A stretch of 64,000 bases of DNA from Scenedesmus sp. ARA3 (GCA_004335835.1 RWJK01001686.1:1-64000); one strand, 5' to 3'. Shown: positions 45,347 through 57,289, numbered from the stretch's first letter. Notes: a model not told the origin generated them from the sequence alone. Numbers and translations are program-made.

Positions 45347-48152
45347 GAACTTACCCGGGCAGGTGGCTGTGCCAAGGCCTTTGGCTGGCGCTGGGGCATG
45401 TTCACTCCTGGCCTCATCGGCCTGTCTGTTGGGCTGCTGGTGCTGGCAGCAGTGCGTGACAAGCCAGCTGACCTAGGCTTCCCTCCTGTGGACGCCCCAG
45501 CAGCAGCAGCAGTGAAGCAGGATACAAAGCAGGATGTAGCCAAGCCCCAGCAGCAGCAGGATACAAAGCAGGATGTAGCCAAGCCCCAGCAGCAGCAGGA
45601 AGACAAGCAGAAGCAGCAGCAATCCGGCGGCATGCTTGCAGCCCTCAAAAGTGTTGCCAAGCTGCCCTCAATTTGGGCGCTGGCTTTCACCTACTTCTTC
45701 ATCTATGTGGTCCGCGCCGGCGTGACAAACTGGATGGTGTTTTACCTCATGGCTGAAAAGGGCGCTGCAGATGCCGGCACTGCTGCGCTGACCGTGTCTG
45801 GGCTGGAGCTTGGGGGCCTGGCTGGCAGCACTGTTGCTGGGCTGCTGAGTGACAGGGCGATCCGGGGAGCAAAGGATGGCAGTGGGCTGGTCGGCAAGCG
45901 CATTCAGGTGGGGTGAACACAACATTGTTCAAAAAAAGGCGACACAAGTTGTGTTGAAGATTGGTGCTGGCATGTATATGTGTGGTGGCGTGGGTGACTG
46001 ACGTGTTTGCTTAGGCCTTGGGCCTTGTGCTGACTGTGTCTGTGCTGGAGCTTGGCGGCCTGGCTGGTAGTACGGTGGCTGGGCTGCTGAGCGACAGGGC
46101 AATCCGGAGTGCCAAGGACGGCAGTGGGCTTGTGGGCAAGCGCATCCAGGTGGGTTGAATACAACATTCTTCAAGGGAAAGGCAACACGACTTGTGTTGA
46201 AGACTGGTGCTGGCATACTCATGTGTGGTGGCGTGGGTAGTAGCTGTGATTTTGTTGGCTGTGGGGCGGGTGCTGTGTGTCTGGGCTGGAGCTTGGGGGC
46301 CTGGCTGGCAGCACAGTGGCTGGCTTGCTGAGTGACAGGGCGATCCGGAGTGCCAAGGATGGCAGTGGGCTGGTCGGCAAGCGCATCCAGGTGGGTGGGC
46401 ATGGCAGTACTCGCTTATTGCTGGTGTTTGCACAGCTGTGAGGGCGATGGCTGTGTTTGTGTGGGCTTTGGGGCGTATGATGTGTGTTCTGTTGGAGCTT
46501 GGCGGCCTGGCTGGCAGCACGGTTGCGGGTCTGCTGAGTGACAGGGCCCCAGTGGGCATAAGGAGGGCAGCGGCTTGGCCGGCAAGCGCATCCGGGTGGA
46601 TGATGTTGAAGTGTCTGAAACCGGCGAATGCTGCATTGTGCTGATGGGTTTTTTGGTGTCCTGGTGTTTCAGCTGCGTGGTGGTGTGAGCGGGCATGCCC
46701 AAGTTGGTGGCAAAGACAGCTAAAGGCTGATTTGTGCTGATTGATCTGGTGGTCGGCTCTTGATATACTTGTGGTGGTGTGCGCAATTGTGTTGAGTAAT
46801 AGGCGCGGCAAGTAGTAGTGCTGATGAGTAGGATGAGTGGTGCATGGAGTGGTCTTGTTGTTGGCCTGTTTGGTGACCACCTTGGCTTGCAACAAGCTGT
46901 GGTGCATATGACGTGCGTTGGAATTGGCACGGTGTGCGGCAGATGCTTGCTGCAGAGTTTGTTGGCAGAGGTGGTGACAATCACATGCCGTCGCATCTGC
47001 CACCAGACGCTGCAGCAAGCACAGTGGCCAGTGTTGAGGGTTTGTATGTGGTGCGCACATCCTGCCTTTTTCGTGCCGCTTTTTTTTGCCCCAATGCTCA
47101 GTGGTGTCTTGCCAGTTGTTGCCGTGCATTCAAGAGGATGGGCAAGGCAGTTACTTGAGCTGGTGAGTGGTGCATGAAACGCTGGTGTATGTAGTGCTTT
47201 GTTTTTGGTGCCTTAGTTAGAAGCCATGGTGCTGTGGCATTGCGTAGCAACCGGCACAGGCGTTTGGCAATGCTTGCTGCAGAGTGTGTTGGCAAGAAGA
47301 GGCAAAGCAATCTGCCGTCGCACCTGCCACCACACGCTGCAGCAAGTGCATCGCCTTTGTTTTGGGTTTTCATCTAGGATGTGTGTACCAATATCATAGC
47401 TGTACATGCTCACGATCATTCCGCCCTTAGCGCCTGCCTGTGCCCTTGGTGTCTCCGAGCAAATAGCCGTGGGCTCTGCTGTAGCCACAGCCGGTGGTGC
47501 CCTGCTCAGCCTACCAGCAGCACTGTGGCGCACATTCTCTCCGAACGTTGACATTGTCACTGCTGTGGCCATGGCATTGCTGTATCCTTGCAGGTGGTCA
47601 TGGGCTACACTGTGGCCATGGCAGGCGCACTGCTGGCCCTTCAGGCAGTGCCAGCCGAAGCCAAGGTACTGCAGTGGCTGGCCATCGCAGCACTATCAAT
47701 GAAAAAGCCTCGTCAAGACCTTGCTGACAATGCTGTCCTGCTGTTTTCTGTGTGTTGCCTGCCTGCTGCAGGTGGTCATGGGCTACACTGTGGCCATGGC
47801 AGGTGCGCTGCTGGCGCTGCAGGCAGTCCCCGCAGAGGCCAAAGTGCTGCAGTGGCTGGCCATCGCAGCCCTCGGCTTCTCCATTTACGGACCACAGATG
47901 CTCATCGGCCTGTCTGGCGCAGAGCTGGTCTCCCCTACTGCAGTGGGGGCAAGCCAGGGTATCCTGGGCTGGATTGCATACCTGGGAGCAGCGAATGCAG
48001 GCATCCCGATTGCGCACGTGGTGCAGAGTCATGGCTGGGCCGGGTTCTTCACTGCGATGCTGGGGGCGTGCGGCGTGGCGCTGCTGCTGCTGGCGACGGT
48101 GGCGAATGCGCAGAGCTACGGGCAGCGGCAAGCAAAGGTGGCGGCCGCCTAA
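42224..48152 (+). CDS. Organophosphate:phosphate antiporter (MFS, GlpT/UhpC-like), plastid-targeted
   Basis: Major facilitator protein of the OPA family, which exchanges sugar phosphates or glycerol-3-phosphate for inorganic phosphate across a membrane. Exons: 42224-42339, 42420-42531, 42894-43015, 43633-43781, 44219-44396, 45063-45151, 45363-45907, 47772-48152, in frame, 563 residues. Exons 1-2 give an Arg/Ser/Thr-rich presequence (MFYRANVGSVALTV start) consistent with plastid import. The OPA/MFS core includes YTTFYLTRGSLTYSAP, IGTMTSIFPMAYGVSKF, GLNGMLQGVGAPACATILTR, WFAAKERGTYWGMWNIAHNL, WRWGMFTPGLIGL, YFFIYVVRAGVTNWMVFY and GFSIYGPQMLIGLSGAELV. A hydrophilic Gln/Lys loop with a duplicated QDTKQDVAKPQQQ unit separates the two halves. 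The exact substrate cannot be told. The sister genes in bacteria are UhpC, UhpT and GlpT. Confidence 0.9.
43290..43575 (+). repeat. Three exon echoes before antiporter exon 4
   Basis: The acceptor GCAG followed by CTACACCACCTTCTACCTCA-type sequence (YTTFYLTRGS) occurs at about 43293, 43400 and 43531 before the authentic exon at 43633. Confidence 0.92.
44033..44165 (+). repeat. Two exon echoes before antiporter exon 5
   Basis: CAGGCGTGCTGAGCACYGSC and following bases (GVLSTGVSARLL) recur at about 44036 and 44126 before the true exon at 44219. Confidence 0.88.
44475..44645 (+). repeat. Two exon echoes after antiporter exon 5
   Basis: The last 60 nt of exon 5 (GLNGMLQGVGAPACATILTR) are repeated at about 44478-44545, retaining a GGTACG donor, and at about 44580-44640 with the donor lost. 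Confidence 0.9.
44850..44922. repeat. Imperfect inverted repeat, 18-nt arms
   Basis: The arms CGAATTGTAAAAGCAAGT (44850-44867) and ACTTGCTCTTACAATTCG (44905-44922) pair with one mismatch. The 37-nt loop holds a smaller ACTGG/CCAGT stem. It lies in the intron between exons 5 and 6 of the organophosphate antiporter. Confidence 0.85.
46010..46605 (+). repeat. Three exon echoes after antiporter exon 7
   Basis: The last 110-130 nt of exon 7 (VSGLELGGLAGSTVAGLLSD through VGKRIQ) are repeated at about 46027-46150, 46270-46392 and 46490-46600. Each except the last is followed by a GTGGGT donor. The farthest copy is the most diverged. Confidence 0.92.
47590..47700 (+). repeat. Exon echo before antiporter exon 8
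   Basis: About 105 nt from the acceptor CAG through VVMGYTVAMAGALLALQAVP to WLAIAAL are repeated upstream of the real exon (47772) with few changes. This is one of the longest and best preserved echoes and keeps an open frame. Confidence 0.93.
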
Positions 48153-50555
48153 GCGTTGTGAATGCCTTGTCACATCTCGCAGAGCTACGGGCAGCGGCGA
48201 AAGCAGGCAAAGGTGGCGGCTCTTGAGCTGTGTGAGGATTGATAGGTCACATCGTTTGTGGGGCGATTGCGCGAATGATGCCGGGTGTGTGTGGTGTAGC
48301 GCATTCCACGCAGCAGGCATGTGCATTGCACACGGCGCTGCGCGCACCATGTGCTTGTGATCTATGCCGCCCCTGCAACTGGCCGTGTCGGACACGGATG
48401 TCCGGTGACAGCAGTTTGGAGTGATCAGTTTGGCACCACTGAGGTGCGGTAGCATTCATTTTTACATACCTTGTGCTTCGAAACGCAGCGTCAAATAAGG
48501 CAGGGTCAGCTGGCACAGCCAGCTGCAGCAGGCTTCCAAAAGGCTTGCACAAGCGATGGAAGAAGGCTTCAGTGTGCTGATTTGCAGACCTGGAGTGCAA
48601 TGCTTATGCAGCGTCTGCAGGCCACCTCAAGTTATGGCCAGGCGCCAAGCATGAAAGGGTGTCAGCAAGGTGTCCACTGCATCACATGGATTGCATGAAT
48701 GGTGGAAGGTGGTCTTCTGCAGCACATGTTGCGTGCATGCCAGCTGCACACCTCCAGCTATGCAGCGGTTGTGCTGACAGCCGTGTTTTCTTCTGGCATC
48801 AGCACCACCAGCTGGCACTGTAGCTGCAGCTGCTGCTGCTGCTGCTGCTGGTTGTCTCTGCTGTGCCTGCATGCTGTGACATTGCCACAGAATCAAGAAA
48901 GCCTGTGCTTGCGCATTTGTGCATTCTGCATGTGCATTTGCGGGGTCCGACTGAAGTAGAGGGATTTACGGCGGAAGGTGGAAGGGAGAAATGTAGGAGC
49001 ATTGCTCTGAAAAGCCGCAGGCTTGAAGCCGGCTGTTTGCAGGAAACTTGTGGTCACGCGAATGCGTTTGCTCCAGTCTGGCGGCTGTTGTCTCAGCCAT
49101 GTATGCAGGAATGCAATGGCATGCTGGCATAGCATTGTTTGCATTTGTAGACGCTTGAACATTGCTTGCTGGCGGCCTGGTGTGTTGCTGGACGACCGTG
49201 CAGCCTGACAGCCAGGCATCTTGCAATGCAGCAATAGGTGACATTGCAGCACACTTGCATGCTGCCAGGGTGTTTAAAGCGGTGACTCATTGATCAGTTT
49301 GACTACTTCGATTTGGCTTGGTTGGTAAACGTGATGATGAATGATAAAACATCATCTATTTGACTAGCTTGGTATCGTGCGTTGCTCATCAATGCTCGGC
49401 TGTTGGCATGCTTTGCTTTGCTGCCATGCTTTCACACAAAGCAGCGGCAGCTGGCTGCAGGTGTGCTGGTGTGTACATGCATCATGTGTGGGCCTCAAGC
49501 TAAGCACATATGCTGCCGTGTCCGCATGTGTGCCACGTTTGTATAGCAGTGTATTGTAGACTAACTTTGAGCAGGTTTGGCCATTGAGTATTTGACTCAA
49601 GGTTCTTGCATGCATTGCAGCTTCTTCCTTTTATGCATTGTGGCATCTTTGATTACGTGCAGCGTGCCAGCTTGCTGGATCTAGTCGGCAATGTCTTTCT
49701 GATTTGATGATGCGGTAGTGCAGCTGCCGCAGGCGGCCTATTGCATAGTGAAGTTGGCCTCTGTGGTCGGATATCGTCCCAACCGCGCTATGGTTGCAGG
49801 ACAACTTTGTTGGGAACAGTGCTGTTGTGCGGTGCCACGGGTGCTGCAGCTGCCACTCAGCCTGTGTTGCGTGTGCTGCGTTGACCGATGTCTGCTTTGA
49901 CATTAAGGAAGCTAGATGCGGCTGTGCCAGATGTAACAAAACCCTTTGGCAACTTCTCTGCAACTACTTTTTTTCTGCAAGTACTTGAGGGGTTTAATTG
50001 TTTTTGATCAAGGTCTGATTACATCGATTTCAGCTCAGATAAACTGGCCGCAGGCATCACTGCCTTGGTAGCGTGTTGAAAGATACCTCGTAGGAATCAG
50101 CCGCACGTGCACGCAGTGCTGTGTCCTTTCAAGGAGGTTGAATTGCACAGATGGCAGACTACCCAGCGACAGTGTCCAGTGGTCCCCGTCGTCTGCTCGC
50201 CAAACAGTGTCCTGCAAAATCACTGCGCTGTGTGTGACGGCCGAATCTTGAGCCGGGGCACGCACCGTCAGACTGGTGGTTCAGGTCCTGGAGTGACACA
50301 GCAGCTGGTGACTATACTCACTGCTCAGAACACGCATTGCTCACACACTACAACGGATGTTCCGTAAGTTTTCTACATGCTTTCATCGGCCTTATTATTC
50401 CTGCACGTCACCCAGCACACGACAAGCTGTTGTAAACTCTTGGTACCTTACCACTTCGTACATCAGCCAGCACTAAGCGTATACATGCGGATACATTACT
50501 AAACACACGCTTGTTTTACTAGAAGCCAATCAAACGTGCGAGAGCGTCTGCAGAT
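48153..50555. other. Gene-poor 2.4-kb interval
   Basis: I see no coding sequence with family resemblance. It holds the short echo of the preceding gene's end and a CTG run near 48830-48850, and is otherwise unremarkable. Confidence 0.5.
48176..48226 (+). repeat. Echo of the antiporter C-terminal coding end, beyond the stop
   Basis: CGCAGAGCTACGGGCAGCGG followed by an AAAGGTGGCGGC copy repeats the last 45 nt of the coding sequence some 25 nt after the stop codon. No splice junction is involved here. Confidence 0.9.
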
Positions 50556-51966
50556 ATGTCGCAGCAGCAACCCTACTCGGTGCAGCTGGACCCCGACACT
50601 GCACGCAAGCTAGCGAGCCATGGCGCCACCATACTGCTGCTGGACGTCCCACTTGGCATGCCAGTTGGCATAGATCAGCAGGTAGGCGCTCAGCAGGCCC
50701 ATGCAAGCGAAGCTGTACACGGCAGCAGCTCTTGTACTGCTGCGTGTGCCGCCTGCAGCTTGTGCTGCTGCTGCTGCTTTTGGCATCTCCCAAAGGCAGG
50801 TCTCATATTCTATTATGCCCATGCATTGGCTTCATGACTGCTACAGCAGCACAGCACTGCGTGTCTCCGCCATGAACATCCAAAATATCCAGCAAAACTC
50901 CGCCTTGCTGCTGCAGGTATTTCTCACAGGCCCAAAATTCAGAGGCATCAAGATGCTGCCGCCCGGAGTGCATTTCCTGTCTTACCAAGCAATTGCAAAA
51001 GACGGCACGCCAGCGCCGCCAGTGAGCAGCCTGCTGGCGCTGCAGCAGCAGCAGGTGCTGGTGCGGCGCTGGGACCCTGCAACAGAGGGCTTTGCAGCAC
51101 TACCAGATGAAGATGAGGTGAGAGCTTCGTTGGGAGTTTATTAAGATACTAACACCAAGTAGGTGTGTCTTTGACTCTCAGAGAGGCTAGTTGCATGCAC
51201 AGCCCTGTTGCAGCAGCACACAGCAAGAGTTGGGTTCCAGCAGCAGAGGGCTTTGCAGCACCGCCAGACAAAGATGAGGTGAGAGATGCATTGAAATATT
51301 GTTTTGGATAGTTCTGCCATATAATTGTGTCGTTGGGTCTGCAAGCGGGCAATTGCAAGAGCAGCCCTATTGCAGCAGCACACGGCACAACCAGCTGGCA
51401 TGCATCATGTCCCAGAAAGCCTAGCACAATGCTGCTGCTGCTGCCCCTGGTGCCCCTGCTGCTATTTGCAGGAGGCGCGTTACGTGGCCGGGGTGCAGCG
51501 CTTTGACTTTGACCGTGAGCTGGCGCCGTATGACCTGAACCGCTACAGCCAATGGGTGACGCTGTCATGCCACATCAGCGAGGATGTGCTGCAGGAGCTG
51601 CTGCCGGTGAGTTTGTGGACCTCTACGCCTCATCAGCACTTGCATGAGCTGACATTTACAAACACAGCAGCAACAGCAGCAGCAGCAGCAGCAGCAGCAC
51701 AAGATGGCGCTGGAGGAGCTGGCAGTAGCAGCGGTGCTTGCAGGAACAGCTGCTAGTGTGACACGCAGATCCTTGGGCAATGCAGCTGGCATGGCTCCAC
51801 GGTTGCAAGGGCAGCATTTTGGCTGAAGCTGCTGGCTGCCATCTTGTGCAACTGTGCAGCAATGGAAGTGCCTAGTTATATTCGTGTGCACAGGCTTCAC
51901 ACTGTTGAGATGCGTGGCAGCTCTTTGACTGCGTAATCTTCACGACCACAGCAGTTGATATGTTTC

Positions 51967-52009
<43 letters not shown>

Positions 52010-54618
52010 AGCCGTGTGGTGAGCTGAGCATCATGGCAGAAGCTGCCGACCCCTGCCTGACAGCAGCAGCCAGCGAGGCAGAGAAGCGGCTGCAGCAGCA
52101 ACTGCAGGTGGGATGCTGCTTCACAACCCTTGGCACCCTAAGCGAGTAACAAGCTGGCACCATGCTTTTTTGATACATTCTGGCCAGCACTTGGGCCCGT
52201 TGATGCATCTACGCACCACCCAGTAATGTTTGCAGTTCAAGTGTATGCCACGCCTGGCTGCTGGGGCCTGCTAATGCTGAGCTTTCTGCGTGTGCTGGCT
52301 GGTTTGAACTTGTGCTTGTTTGTCTTCTAGATCGACTGAGCAACATGTGCTGCTGCAGGAAGGCCGGGCATGGCTCGAAGCCAAGATGGCAGCCATGCAG
52401 GTAGACGCCCCAGAGGGCGAGCAGCAACAGCAGCAGCAGCAGCAGCAGCAGCAAGGGGATGACGCGGGACAGCAGCAGCAGCAGCAACCTGCCCCTAGGG
52501 GTGGCAGGTGAGTGACAGTCAAGAGTCTTGACCCGAGACAGCACACAGCATGTGCATGACGGTACCTGCATAGCAAACGTACTGCTCATGCGGCTGTTTT
52601 GAGATTTCGTTCGGCAGGCTGTTGCTGGTCACTAAGCTGCTGAAGCTGCGTTGCTGGTCCTATGACTCTGCAGATGCCGTTACAGCCAGCTGCCACGCCT
52701 AGAATGCTCATCGCTAGAATGCTCAAGCTGGGTTTGATGTCCTGTTACTCTCTGCACACTCTGCAGGTGCCGCTACAGCCAGCTACCGCGCCTAGTAAAG
52801 GTGCCAGGGCTGCCTGCTGCACAGCTGACAGCACTCAACATGGACAAGACGGCACTGCTGGAGCAAGTCATAGACAGATACAACAACAGCAGCAGCAGCA
52901 GCAGCAGCAGCAGGTCCACGCCAACAGGCCAGCAGCAGCAGCAGCAGAGTGGGCCACAAGGCATAGAGGTTTTAGGGGAGCTGCAGTTTGCGTTCATCGC
53001 GTTTGTGTTTGGCCAGTCACTGGAAGGTGAGAGCGGCCCAGGCAGTGCCTGAAAGCCTGTACAGCAGTGCCTTTGGCGGTTGGCGCTTGAAGTTTTAATA
53101 CGGCCAAGGTTGTCAGTCAGTGGAGTATAACAGAGACGAACCAGCTGCTGCATGCACTGTTAGGCAGGCCCTGCCTGCTGCAGACCTCCTCATCTGGTGC
53201 CCTGCTGTCACCTGACAAGCTCCATCAAACATGTGCATTGTTATCTAAATTTGTCATAACAAATCTAATGACAACTTTCATACCAAACGTCGTCTTGAGT
53301 TGCACCAGCTGCTGACTGTGTTAGGCTTGGCACCAGTCTCCCAACCCCCTGTATTTGTATGTATCGCATTTGCTGTGCCAATGGCAAGCACCCTCGCACG
53401 ACCTTGCAACCATCACAACTGATGGTGCTGCCACCGTCATCATAACACACCAATCATGGCGCTCCGTGTAACAACATGCTGCCTGTGCGCGTGCAGGCTT
53501 CATGCAGTGGAAGCAGCTGCTGGTGCTGCTGCTGGGCTGCACCTCAGGCCCCCTGGAGCGCCACCCGCTGCTCTTCACAGCCTTCCTGCAAGCAATCACT
53601 GCACAGCTGCAGTTTGGCCTAGGCCTGCAAACGCCTCGGCAACAAACACCATCATCATCATCGTCAGCAGCAGCAGGGGGTTTAAATGCTGCAGGAGTCG
53701 CAAGCCTTAGCCAGCAGCAGCAGCAGGATAGCACTTCGGCTGGCTTTGGGCTTGCTGCTGCTGGTGGGCTGGTTGATGAGCTGTTGCCAGACAGCTTCCT
53801 GAAGGCTGCCTTCAGGGGCTTCTTTGAGGTGCTGCAGGAGGCAGGGGCGGCAGCACCGGCACCCCTGCTGGCTGAGGTGAGTGCATTGCGGTGGATGCTG
53901 CATGTGCATTGCGCCTGAGCAGGTTTGATTTGGGCAGGGGAGGGGGAGTTGTACAGCTATTGGGTCTGGTGCTCTTGTCGAGTGGCAGAACTTAGACAGC
54001 AGGACAGCAGGGCTTGTTGTTCGAAGTTTCCTCAAGGCTGCTTTCAGGGGGTTCTTTGAGGTGCTGCAGGAGGCAGGGGCAGCGGCGCCAGCAGCGCTGC
54101 TGGCTGAGGTGAGTGCTCTTCTTTGAGAGAGGGTAGTTGCATTGCTGTGGAGCCTGCGCGTGCATTGCAATGGCCGGCGTGCTTGGGCCGCAGGGGGGTT
54201 GGTTCCACTGCCTGTGGGACTGGTGCTGTAGCTGATTTGCAGGAGGTGGGTCAGTGGGAATATTGCAGCACGCAGGCTTCAAGTCGCGCAGCAGTGTCAG
54301 TGCGCACATGGCATGTTACTGGCTCTGCCACCCTGGCAGGCTGACCCACGTTTCGAACGGCGTACTGCCGACTGTGTCTGGCTGTAAGTCCCTGTCCGTT
54401 TGCTCTGCTTCTGTCATTTTTGATTCATGCAGGCCCGTGTCTTGGAGGGCGTGCTGGCATCAGGTCTGGGCTGGGACTTCCGGCTGCGGGAGCTGAAGCT
54501 TGGCGGTGATGATGATGAAGGCAGCGATGAGGATGGGCCTGTAGTGGTTGAGCTCAGTGAGCAGCAGCTGGCGGAGCTGGAGGGTCTTCAGTTGGGAGAT
54601 ATTCCAAGTTGGGTTTGA
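50556..54618 (+). CDS. AAR2: AAR2, U5 snRNP assembly / splicing factor
   Basis: Homologue of the A1-cistron splicing factor AAR2, which binds Prp8 in the cytoplasm during U5 snRNP assembly and is released before the spliceosome matures. Eight exons: 50556-50681, 50917-51117, 51472-51606, 52012-52107, 52359-52507, 52767-53026, 53497-53876, 54433-54618. They join in frame to 510 residues. Family features are LLLDVPLGMPVGID, GPKFRGIKMLPPGVHFLSY, RFDFDRELAPYDLNRYSQW, the central QLPRLVKVPGLPAAQLT, LGELQFAFIAFVFGQSLEGF and MQWKQLLVLLLGC. The protein is longer than yeast or human AAR2 (about 355-385) because of glutamine-rich inserts encoded by CAG runs. The acidic C-terminus (GGDDDEGSDEDGPVVVELSE) is also typical. 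The preferred start is the ATG at 50556, directly before SQQQPYSVQLD. Confidence 0.92.
51240..51292 (+). repeat. Exon echo after AAR2 exon 2
   Basis: AGAGGGCTTTGCAGCACCGC followed by CAGACAAAGATGAGGTGAGAG repeats the end of exon 2 (EGFAALPDEDE) and its donor. Confidence 0.9.
52670..52712 (+). repeat. Exon echo before AAR2 exon 6
   Basis: ACTCTGCAGATGCCGTTACA and the following GCCAGCTGCCACGCCTAG copy the acceptor and start of exon 6 (CRYSQLPRLV). Confidence 0.85.
54018..54118 (+). repeat. Exon echo after AAR2 exon 7
   Basis: About 90 nt (FLKAAFRGFFEVLQEAGAAA through LLAE and the GTGAGTGC donor) repeat the end of exon 7 with few substitutions. Confidence 0.92.
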
Positions 54619-54677
54619 CATGAGACGACAGCTGGCGGGTTGCAGCGACGATTGCTGAAGTTGTCACCTGGTCCCAG

Positions 54678-54682
54678 TGTAA
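54678..54682 (+). other. Possible TGTAA polyadenylation signal of AAR2
   Basis: TGTAA, the usual polyadenylation motif of chlorophyte algae, lies about 60 nt after the AAR2 stop codon. Confidence 0.35.
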
Positions 54683-54938
54683 CACCTGTAGTGCTACTCG
54701 CAGGAACGCTTCGTGTACTGTGCATCACTCGCATCCTGTCTGGCTTAAGTACTAGCCAATGATCAGCAGCCGAGAAAGGCTGTTCTGTAGTGGTTGCCGG
54801 GAGAGTGGGCACTGTCGATCGCTTGAGTTTGCTTTGCTCCTGTCCGCAGCTGCCCAAACACCCACTACCTGGCGCTGTAAGTTTGTTTGATCACACTTTT
54901 TTGTTGACTTAATCAGCAGCAGCTTGTCACCGCTCGCA

Positions 54939-55899
54939 ATGGCACTCCCCATGGCACGCCAGCTCGCTGCTCTGGCTCTTGGCTCCAGCTCTAGCGCACT
55001 GGTAGCCGCAGCATCACCAGCAGCAGCAACGTCTCTGGCCCGTGGCCTGCGCAGCTACAGCAGCGGGAGCTTCACTCGCAAGGATGTGATATACAACCTG
55101 GGCAACACCTCAGATCCGGAGGCAGAGGCAGCCATCAAGGCCTTCCAGCGCGAGCAATTTGCAGCAGCAGCGAAGGGCCCCGCAGCCGCGCCTGCTGCGC
55201 AGCCAGATCAGCAGCTGGCAGCCAAGATAGAGCGCAAATACATGGCAGCCCAGATCGTGGAGTCCGGCATTCAGGGGGTTGCCGTGCCGCTCTCATACGA
55301 AGCTGAGGGTGGTTTGACTGCGGTCAAGCGCTACCTGGCGCAGCTGCAGGACGTGGGGGCCCAGGCAGGCTTTGCAGCGCCAGCAGCAGAGCTGGATGCA
55401 AAGCTGACAGAGGCCACAGCAGGAGCAGAGACAGTGAAGGAGCTGCTGGGCTCTCTGCGGCCCTACACCAGCCCTGACTATCATGCTGCTCTGAGTGAGG
55501 CGCTGGCAGCGGTTGAGGCGGAGACTGGCGGCGCAGTGATGCTGGATGGGGCATCTGCTGGCTACAAGACGTTTGCGGACAAGGTCAAGGTGAGCTGCAT
55601 GCCTGGCGCAGCAGCTTGGGGGACTTTGTGTTTAGCTGGGAGTTGCTGGTTTCGAATGCAGCAGCGTACACAAGTTTGCTGACAAGGTCAAGGTGAGGCA
55701 GCAGCAACACATGCACACTAGGCGCAGCAGCTGGTAGAACTGTCCAAGATAGATGTGGCTGGGTCTTTTGGGCTGCTGGAGGTGCAGCACGCGCAGCTGT
55801 GGCAGCAGCATAGCTGTTGACGTTGGTGCCAGCAGCAGTGATAGACAACATGCAAGCAAGCTTTAAGCGTGAAGGACAGCAGGTGAGGGATACAGACAT

Positions 55900-55930
<31 letters not shown>

Positions 55931-57289
55931 GACTCAGCAGAGGCAGAGAAGCTTGTGCAGCAAGCTTGGTGTTGTGTGGGCAATGCAGCACAGCAGAAGA
56001 ATGCCTGGGTGTGCAGTGTGCCGTTGCAAGGCAGGTCAGTGCTGCTGCCTGTCCCACTTGCAACGCCTCTGATGAGGCGGTGCATTCTCACGTGTCCAGC
56101 CGTCATAGCAAAGGCAGATGTGGCAGCTTGCCAAGCCGGCAACGATGTGCAGGGCAGTGTTTATGCTGAGTGACAGTGGGCATGCCAGTGCATTTGTGTT
56201 GAAACGGCAGCATGGGCATAAACCAATGCAGGCTTGAGCCTGGCTTGCAGGAAAGCAAGCAACGCCATAAGCAACATGTGTATGTAAACGGCAGTTGCTG
56301 TTGACAGAGAGTTGTGTAGCTGTGTTGCTGTTTGGCTTTAGCAGCTCCTGCAGATGCATGATGCAGCGTGTACAGTTACTTTGGTCATAGCTCAGCAGCA
56401 GCAGCAGCATGTATTGCTTAGCAGTCCACCAGCAGCTGCACAACATGTGAGGATATGCCGTGCAGGTGCTGGATGTACCCTGCTGCATGTGAGAACAGCA
56501 ACAAGTTGCATCCACTGCTGCTGCTTTCAGGTACAGCAGTGCACATCCACCCACTGGTCGCACTCCAGCCGCACACCTCACCTCCTCTTGCGGTCCCCAT
56601 GTCTGCCCAGCCAGCTCACCACCTGCTGCCACCACCTTCCACGAAACGCACCTGCTTGCAGGCCGTCGTGCAGTCCAACAAGCTCGTTGAAATGCACTCT
56701 GCTCACTTAATCCTCTGCCGTGACAACTACCTGCCTGTTGCCCGCTGCCCTGCTACCACCCACCACCTCAACCCAACTTATTCTGCAGGCCATTGCGCAG
56801 TTTCACAAGCTCTCTGCAATGCACTCTACGGTCTCCATTCTTTGCCATGACAACCACCTGCCTGCTGCCCTGCTGCCACCCACCACTTCAACCTCACCTT
56901 TCCTGCAGGCCATTGCTCAGTCCCACAAGCTGCCCTGGCAGATGCTGCTGCCAGTCAAACAGAAGCTGCCCACCGCTGACGAGGACACAGCAGACAAGCT
57001 GCGCAAGGATTACGCCTCATGGCTGCAGTCTGCTGCACTGGCAGATGCACAGGCAGAGCTTGCAGACCTGCAGGCAGAGGCCACACGCCTGCTTGACAGC
57101 CAGCTGGCAAAGAGTGCCGAGGCAGTGAAGAAGGAGCAGCAGGCAGCGCTGGCTGCGATTGCGCGCAAGGTGGAGGCCGGTGGGAGTGCTGCGTGGGCGC
57201 AGGGATACAAGAAGGATGCGGCGTATGTGGAGTGGTTTGATGCGGCGGTGGCGGCAAACCCTGCTGTTGGGCCCAAGGCAACTGCATAA
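54939..57289 (+). CDS. ASA4: ASA4, chlorophycean mitochondrial ATP synthase peripheral-stalk subunit
   Basis: Subunit of the lineage-specific peripheral stalk and dimer scaffold of mitochondrial F1Fo-ATP synthase, present in Chlamydomonas and Polytomella and absent outside chlorophycean algae. Two exons, 54939-55589 and 56909-57289, give 343 residues. The N-terminus (MALPMARQLAALAL, then LARGLRSYSS) is a mitochondrial presequence with a plausible cleavage after RSY. The mature part follows the ASA4 pattern: KDVIYNLGN near the start, IERKYMAAQIVESGI, VKRYLAQLQDVGAQAGF, ETVKELLG, YHAALSEALAAVEAETGG, ending in an Ala/Glu-rich helical region and VEWFDAAVAANPAVGPK. I judged this from remembered family sequence, not a search. 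The long intron carries copies of both flanking junctions. Confidence 0.85.
55670..55700 (+). repeat. Exon echo after ASA4 exon 1
   Basis: ACAAGTTTGCTGACAAGGTC followed by AAGGTGAGG repeats the last codons of exon 1 (KTFADKVK) and the 5' splice site. Confidence 0.88.
56658..56830 (+). repeat. Two exon echoes before ASA4 exon 2
   Basis: TGCAGGCCRTYGYGCAGT-type sequence plus about 15 nt recurs at about 56658 and 56786 before the real acceptor at 56908. The intervening sequence also repeats a CTCTGCCGTGACAACYACCTG block, giving a unit of roughly 125 nt. Confidence 0.88.

Noticed and set aside
46011..47129. Minus-strand open frame of 372 codons
   Set aside because: It lies across intronic echo copies of the antiporter exon read antisense, so its repeats reflect the echoes.
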